Part shown: piece by piece, positions 58,184-64,000 of the stretch
How the letters are laid out: each line of letters opens with the position of its first letter
Numbering within the stretch: the stretch's first letter is position 1
Assembly: GCA_015499995.1 (NCBI GenBank)
Contig: JADNRV010000129.1
Coordinates: 92,069 to 156,068, forward strand
Length of the DNA: 64,000 nt
Reading direction: 5' to 3'
Origin: Flammula alnicola
Lineage: Eukaryota; Basidiomycota; Agaricomycetes; Agaricales; Strophariaceae
The notes under the pieces: generated by a model
Told to the model about the DNA's origin: nothing
The model's database searches: none
The model's input: only the letters and a program-made list of their open reading frames with translations
Program-made: the position numbers and the translations under genes

Positions 58184-58784
58184 GTTGTAGATGAAAAGCG
58201 GTGGGAGTAGGATACAGGTGAGACAGCGAGGAAAAGAATGAGTGGGTACGACTCCCTGCTTTATATGAAAGCGGTTTCATTCCTGGGATGAATAAGATCA
58301 ATATATTGCATTCGGCTTTGCTACTAAGAAGCCGGTAGAGATCGATGGGGACGTAAGATCAGCGTGTCTGCAACCGGGGAAACCGAAATCCACAGACGCA
58401 TGATTATTATGATCAACAACTCACGGTAAGTGGACGAACGTCGAAATACTTCTCACATGTTACATGAAGCAGAGTGATTGACGCCGATCTTAGTAATCAT
58501 CCAGATCGGTTTGATTTGACTCCTGCAAGATCACAGCGGAGCACTGGAACGCAACGATATCGTGGTCGACAAGATCGATAAGAGTCCAACTCAGTTCTAA
58601 ATACGTTACGTTTGACATTAATGTAAATTCATGTGATATCTGAATCGATATATATGAAGAATCAGAACTCTCCAAGTGATACAAACTAAAAATACAAACG
58701 GCCGGCTGCGCCGTCCTTTCTTTCCCGGCATCTTGGTCTTTAGGTCTATCTCTTCTCCTTCTTCTCCCTTCCCTTCCCTCCAGT

Positions 58785-61700
58785 TCATATTCTAACAAAA
58801 AAGTACAAATACGCAAGCTTCTTCAGGTCCTTCACGCTTTCCGCATCCGCCTTGACTACCTTCTCGTCATTGAACAGGACCCACTCGCCCTCTGCGCCCT
58901 TTCTTAAATGAGAAACGTAGTGGCCCGAGTGAACAGATGGTCCCTTGTGAGAGACAAACCCAAGCAGCCTATACCGAGCGGGAACGTCCTTAATCCCCGG
59001 AATCGCACTAGGCACAGTGGCGTCCGCGGCAGGAGGCTCAACAGCAGTGGAGTCTTCGCCCATGTCATCGGGGTGGTTGAACAGCCACTCCACTCCACGC
59101 TCTGCGTTTCCGGACTTCAACGCAAAAAAAAAAGTTAGCCACGAACGTAACTAATCAATATTTCCAAACAGCATATGTACCGTTTCGCGCAACGCCTTCC
59201 TTGCTTGGGCACTCGTAAAACCCATATCGGCGAGCATCGCTACCTGTTCCGGGTCCGGCTCGTGGCTTCCACCAGAAGATGCAGACTGGATCGGAGCGTC
59301 GATATCTGCGACGCCGAGTTAGCCGGGCAGAAAAAACAAAAGGGAGCTCGTAAGCGTCACCAGGGTCTTCCATATGTGCAAAAAGCCACTCCATAGCCGC
59401 GTCAGGATCACTATTACCGGTCGCTAGAAGGGCTTTCTGGCAGCGAATCGTAGGGAACCCCATCCCTTCTAGTTGGGCCATCGCCACTTCATTGAATTGC
59501 GGCAACGAAGACGCCGCTGCAAGGATAAGATACCGAGGGAAAGACAAAATGAGTGTGGATGCGGTATTAAAGTAGCGCGAAGATAATTGTTATCTTACCT
59601 GCAGCATCGTTCGGGAGCTCCACCTCGCCTTCCTTGAGGCCTCGACCGAAATGCCCCTCGGTGAACGTCAGCTCATCGTCATCAGGTAAGATAACAGGAA
59701 TATCTAAAATCACAGGAGCCTTTCAGTAATGCAAGCACACAGAATTCAATAAGATATTGACCGAGCTTGGCAGGAACCCAGTTCACAAGTTGGAATTTCT
59801 TAGCGTGGATGACAAGAACTTCAGGCAGGGATGCAAATTTTGTTCGCCTGTTAAATATTGAACGAGTCAGCAAGACGTCCATAATACGAGACAGAGCAAA
59901 AAAATGAAAAACATACTTCACTGCTCGAACGTCCTTTACACACGAAGGGCATGCATAATCCAAAGCCTCGCTCCCCAGCATATTTTCGAGACACTCCGTC
60001 AACTTCACATCCTCATACAGCGTTTTCCCATCCGCGTCTTTACCCTTTTCATTTGCTGGGATAGGGACAGACACGACATCCGTGGTATCTGTGCGATACC
60101 GCACCTTGTTGCATGAGGTGCATTGCAAGCGCTGTTCAGTAGCGTAGCTAAATATCGTGGTGGGATCTGCGTACGAGCAGCCGTTAAATTTTATTTGAAA
60201 ATCACAAAAAAGATAAAAACAGAACCAACCTTGCTCGCTCCTGTCCTTATATTTCTGCCCGTCTCGTCTCAAAACCGTAATAAGATGCGTGAAGAACTCC
60301 TCTGCGTCCTGCTGCCTCATCGTAGCGAACTCTTCGTGCCCCTTCCCGATGAGCGCTTTGAAGCCCGTCGGCTTCACACCCGTCTGGAACACAGGTGTAG
60401 GCGAGGGATGTTGCAATGCTTCCGCCTGAGAAGGGGAAGAATGGGCCGGGTGCGAATACCGCCCGCTCAACAGCCCATCCGCGACCTTGCGCATCTGACA
60501 CTCCACGCACTCCGCAGGCAGCGCGACTGGGCATGTCTCCGCGTGGTTGGGAACGTTCGGCTGCGCTGAATCGAGATAACGCGCCTCGAAGCTGGGAAGG
60601 GAAAAGATGGTCTGGAGGACCGAGGCCATGTAGCAGCTGTTGCCCAGATTGGCGAGACCCGTTAACCCTGGGCCGAACACAGGCTCGAGCGCCTTCCCAT
60701 CATCGCCTGTGAGTGAGAAGTCGTATTTCAGGTTTTGTTCAATTTGCTATTTTATTCGATCAGCTCTATCCATCCACAAAAAGTTAAAATACATACAAGC
60801 TCCGTCATGCTTTTTTCGGTCTTCGTTAACGTCTGCACGTTGATCCCAAAAGCTGCAAGATGTCTGGCGAGGTCGGGATCCACCTTTGCGTCGTTGCACA
60901 CATAACAGTAAATATCTATGTAGATTAGTTGGGAAAAATTAATGAATGAAAGGGGAAGGACTCACCCGCACCGCCCTCTGGGGTAATTGTCCCAAGTTTC
61001 ACGCTGATCGCATGCCCGGAAGCTTCATAGTGCGCCAAACCATGCCCATTCCCACCAACCCCCCCGAATTGCTGGCGCCCACATCCGAGAGACCCACATG
61101 TGAGACAGAGCCAGAGATTTTCTTTGAGGTCGCACGCATTACACGTCGCGAGACCTAGTTGCTGTCAGCTTCAAGTGTTTTGATGGAATCGGATAGATGG
61201 GTACGGACCTGAGGCGGCGATATGTCCTGTCGCATACTGCTGGACTGTAAGCGTATGTTCGCAGGCTGCGATGTCCTCTTCCCATGCTTTCACCTCCGAC
61301 TGACGCGCGGACGACAAGGATTTCATAACACCGTCGACAAGGGACTTAATCTGGAGGTCACGATAATCGATGGAAATGATCAGTCAAAGATATAAGGAGG
61401 GATTAAAAGGGTGTAACTCACTTTGGGGTTCGCCAGAGCGTCAGCGATCTCGGCACCGTTCTGCGTGTCGCAAAGCCAGCACTTCACAGTCGTGACGTGC
61501 TCGTACTTGTCTTCCTCTCTTTCTTCGACAATGGCGAGCTTGGTCATCTTTGCAGGAGGTTCTTCGTCTTCCGCCCTTTGCGATGAGCTTCGTTTAGGCT
61601 TTCTCTTCACATTGAGCGTGAATGCGTGGCCCGATTTCTGCACATGTGTAAGAGCATGGTGTCTCCCTGCATCCAAGCATCCTCCATTGAAGCACTTGAG

Positions 61701-61911
61701 GCATACTTCGATGCCGTCGGGGCTGTCCTATTGCGAAGTCATCAAAAAAAAATGAGGAGGAGATCGCGGTGTCAATCACTAAAACAGATCTCAAATGTGG
61801 AATATTGCTTGCCTGATTATCGAAGCATTGAGTACACTCCTCGCGATGGACACTTTGTGACAATCTGGGTGGCTCTAAGCGCGTTAACTGTTCGAGATGA
61901 GGACAGGACAT
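58785..61911 (-). CDS. UBP14: Ubiquitin carboxyl-terminal hydrolase, USP5/UBP14 type (isopeptidase T)
   Basis: Disassembles free polyubiquitin chains. Minus strand from MSCPHLEQLTRL (61911) to FFVRI and TGA at 58785. Domain order: a variant then a canonical UBP zinc finger (CNACDLKENLWLCLTCGSLGCGR, GHGLAHYEASGHAISV), then the USP catalytic Cys box TGLANLGNSCYMAS, QQDAEEFF, LQCTSCNKVRYRT, PEVLVIHAKKF; two UBA domains (MGFPTIRCQKALLATGN; MGFTSAQARKALRET) inside the catalytic domain; and the His box GPSVHSGHYVSHL with WVLFND. Many short introns. No defects seen. The double ZnF plus two embedded UBAs is diagnostic of USP5/Ubp14. Confidence 0.95.
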
Positions 61912-62621
61912 TGTGGTTGTGGTTTAAGAGTTACAGAGAGCTACAGTACTCGAGTAGTAAGTATGAGATAAGTCACGTGAGCGTCCTGTTATCCCGGGCC
62001 GGCCGATGGAGCCAATCAAAGCGAGCGTTCAAAATGTGCACATTTCGTAGAGTGAATTGAACTTGGGTTGGACCTGAGGCCAGATTTTCTCCGAGAAGTT
62101 GAGGGAAAATTTATGTATTACAGCCTTCACATTGCAAATTATTCGATGGCAGGACTCAGCAGACAGGGTTCACTAACTTCGCTTTCATATGTGATTTGTT
62201 GTGAATATTTATTTTGCTAGAATAAACAGGCATAAAAAGTCCTCAAAATATAGGAACGAGTGGTCATTTGTGGTCGAATTATTCAAGTAACCAGATTTGA
62301 GATTGTTTCGAGAATTCCAATAACGCTCACGAATCATGTCGTAAATCGACTTGTGTCAGACGCAAACTATGAATGTGATAACGGATCCAGCAAATAGTTT
62401 ACAACTCTACCGCTCTCTTTAATTGTACGGCAACCGATAGGGAGTCGAAGTTGAGTACTCAGAAGATAAGAGCGCCCCAATCGCGACGCGATCGATATTT
62501 GCATCACGTGCATGCAGAACTCAAGGACTTATCACGTGAGAGAGAAAGATTTTTGAGTTTCCAAACGTCAGGTTGCCCTCCATTTCTTTCTTTCCTTCAT
62601 CTTTCCGAAAAATAGACGGCG
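61912..62621. promoter_or_regulatory. Divergent promoter UBP14 / SSZ1 with three CACGTG sites
   Basis: A 0.7-kb spacer between divergent proteostasis genes. CACGTG occurs at 61974-61979 (as TCACGTGA), 62505-62510 and 62533-62538. CACGTG is the core bound by Cbf1/USF-type bHLH factors in fungi. Pyrimidine-rich DNA (CTTTCTTTCC) precedes the SSZ1 start. Confidence 0.6.
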
Positions 62622-64000
62622 ATGGCCACAAAACCTGCTCAAAATGGGAGCGCCGAAGCTCCTATTCAAATATCCAATTTACCACCGGTTGTTGGGATAA
62701 ATTTTGGCAACTCGTATGCCTCGATTGCAGTGTTTACCAAGGTTAGTTTAAGAGCTCTGTTGAACGACGAGAGAGGCTAACATACTGGTTTCATTAATAG
62801 GAAGGTCTCGCAGAGTGCATTGCCCAATGAAGACGGAGAGCGTCAGATAGCATGCGCAATCGCATTCCAAGGAGAAGAAACAGTGTGTTCAATTATCTCT
62901 CAGCCTAAATCCTCACTGATTTTGTGATAAAAGTACATTGGAAACCAAGCCAAGCAACAGCTAGTTAAAAACGCGACAAACTCGATAATTGGGTTCCGTA
63001 ATTTGCTCGGGAAAAAGTACATTGGTCAATTTCCCGATTATCATGGGTGCTAATACAGCCTAGATTCTCAGAAATTCCCCAATCTGAAAACACTGCATCT
63101 GCTCCAGTCATTCAACATCCAGAATTGCCCGACACCCCAGCGTACAAGGTCCAGGTCCTGCAACCATCGCCCGCGCCTCTCAACAATACCACCTCCGCCT
63201 ATACCACCCCTGCCGCCTCTCATGCCCCCACCCCTCGCTCCGAGCCTGTCCTGTTGACCGCGTTCTCAGCGTGTCCGAGGTCAATACCATCTTCCTTAAG
63301 TCTCTCGTTCAATCTGCAGAAGACTTCCTCGGAAAACAAGTCAAGGGCGCCGTCATCTCCGTCCCATCCACGTTCACCGACGCCCAAAAAGTCGCACTCG
63401 AAAAAGCCGCAGAGGACGCCGGCGTCAAGGTGTTGCAGCTCCTCGACGAGGCTGGGGCTGCGCGGCGACCACCACCACGCCCATGTGGAGTGGCGAGAGC
63501 CTCCGACCGGACAGGACACAGCTCCTCGTCGATTTCGGCTCGTCCGCCGTCTCCCTGAACCTCCTCTCCGTGCGCGAAGGCCTCACCTACGTCCTCGCCT
63601 CATCCCACACATCCGCTATTAGCGCGAACCAGATCGACGATAAGCTCATCAAGTTCTTCGCCGCCGACTTCACCAAGAAGACTAAAATCCCTTTAGCCGT
63701 CTGCCCCGCCTCGTCCCCTGCGGACCAACGCGCGGAGGCCAAGCTGCGTCTGGCCATCGAGCACACGAAACGGACGATCAGCGCCTCGCCAGGAGCTGCC
63801 ACCTAGTGTGGAGTCCCTGAAGGATGGCATGGACTACACCGGCAGCATCAACCGCATGCGGTTCGACATGCTCGGCTCGCCCATCTACGCCGCCGTCGCC
63901 TTTGAGATCACATCTCTCCTCTCCTCTGCCGCCATCGATTCGCACGACGTGGACGAGGTGGTCTATATCGGCGGCACAGGGTGTCTTCCCGGGTTGGACA
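62622..64000 (+). pseudogene. SSZ1: Ssz1-type Hsp70 (ribosome-associated complex), three frameshifts, runs off the edge
   Basis: Ssz1 is the atypical Hsp70 that pairs with zuotin on ribosomes. ATG 62622, exon 1 to 62741 (ending VGINFGNSYASIAVFTK), exon 2 from 62801 (EGLAECIA), then YIGNQAKQQLVKNATN, FSEIPQ, VSEVNTIFLKSL, KGAVISVPSTFTDAQK, LLVDFGSSAVSLN, EHTKRTISASPGAAT, and DEVVYIGGTGCLPGLD at the edge. Three single-base-type shifts break it: an extra C in GCCC at about 62823, a missing base in the GCGCGGCG run at about 63461, and a shift at a TAG near 63804. As written it makes only a short peptide. It may be a decayed duplicate, or a normal gene with consensus errors, because homopolymer or simple-repeat positions are involved. 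Confidence 0.8.

Overview
The window is nuclear DNA from a filamentous fungus, most likely an Agaricomycete (mushroom-forming basidiomycete). The pointers are dense short GT-AG introns of about 45-80 nt, a DUF6534-type seven-helix membrane protein, basidiomycete-style caspase-domain proteins, a CCHC/chromodomain-like Ty3/gypsy element, and the protein flavour of the P450, GH47, UBP14 and Ssz1 genes. No bacterial, organellar or CRISPR features were seen.

Layout. 0-7.4 kb: an edge gene fragment, a GC-rich AGCGTGC-type repeat, a secreted TAP-like serine peptidase (copy A), a decayed membrane-protein gene and a Rab-type GTPase whose prenylation tail is lost to a one-base frameshift. 9.1-17.9 kb: a complete Ty3/gypsy LTR retrotransposon with a perfect 5-bp target duplication, near-identical LTRs, badly broken gag and PR-RT-RNaseH, an intact integrase ORF and an intact extra ORF after it. 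It sits at the truncated end of a minus-strand caspase gene. 17.9-27.5 kb: two divergently oriented caspase-domain genes. The minus copy is truncated at the retrotransposon. The plus copy is split into two in-frame halves by a 3.8-kb insertion. This region also holds three short non-autonomous hAT-type elements with 8-bp target duplications and a 92-bp tandem array. 27.5-34.4 kb: a small TA-flanked MITE, a Rab gene relic, a BAHD-like acyltransferase and peptidase copy B, an inverted duplicate of copy A. 35-44 kb: Old Yellow Enzyme, short-chain dehydrogenase, another MITE and a GH47 mannosidase. 44-64 kb: DUF6534 protein, cytochrome P450, Vps29, two tandem aldehyde dehydrogenases, a UBP14/USP5 deubiquitinase and, divergent from it, an Ssz1 Hsp70 gene that runs off the right edge and carries three frameshifts.

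How the genes fit together. The left half is an accessory, rearranged region. Peptidase, Rab and caspase each occur twice, in mirror-image order around about 19-20 kb, with transposons in and beside the copies. The right half is mostly single-copy housekeeping (ER glycan trimming, retromer, ubiquitin recycling, ribosome-associated chaperone) mixed with oxidative and detoxification enzymes (OYE, SDR, P450, ALDH pair, acyltransferase). Those enzymes could supply a small-molecule pathway, but this is not demonstrated.

Limits. Exon borders were read by eye from GT/AG sites and frame continuity. Frameshifts in the Rab and Ssz1 genes fall in or beside short runs or simple repeats, so base-level assembly error cannot be excluded.
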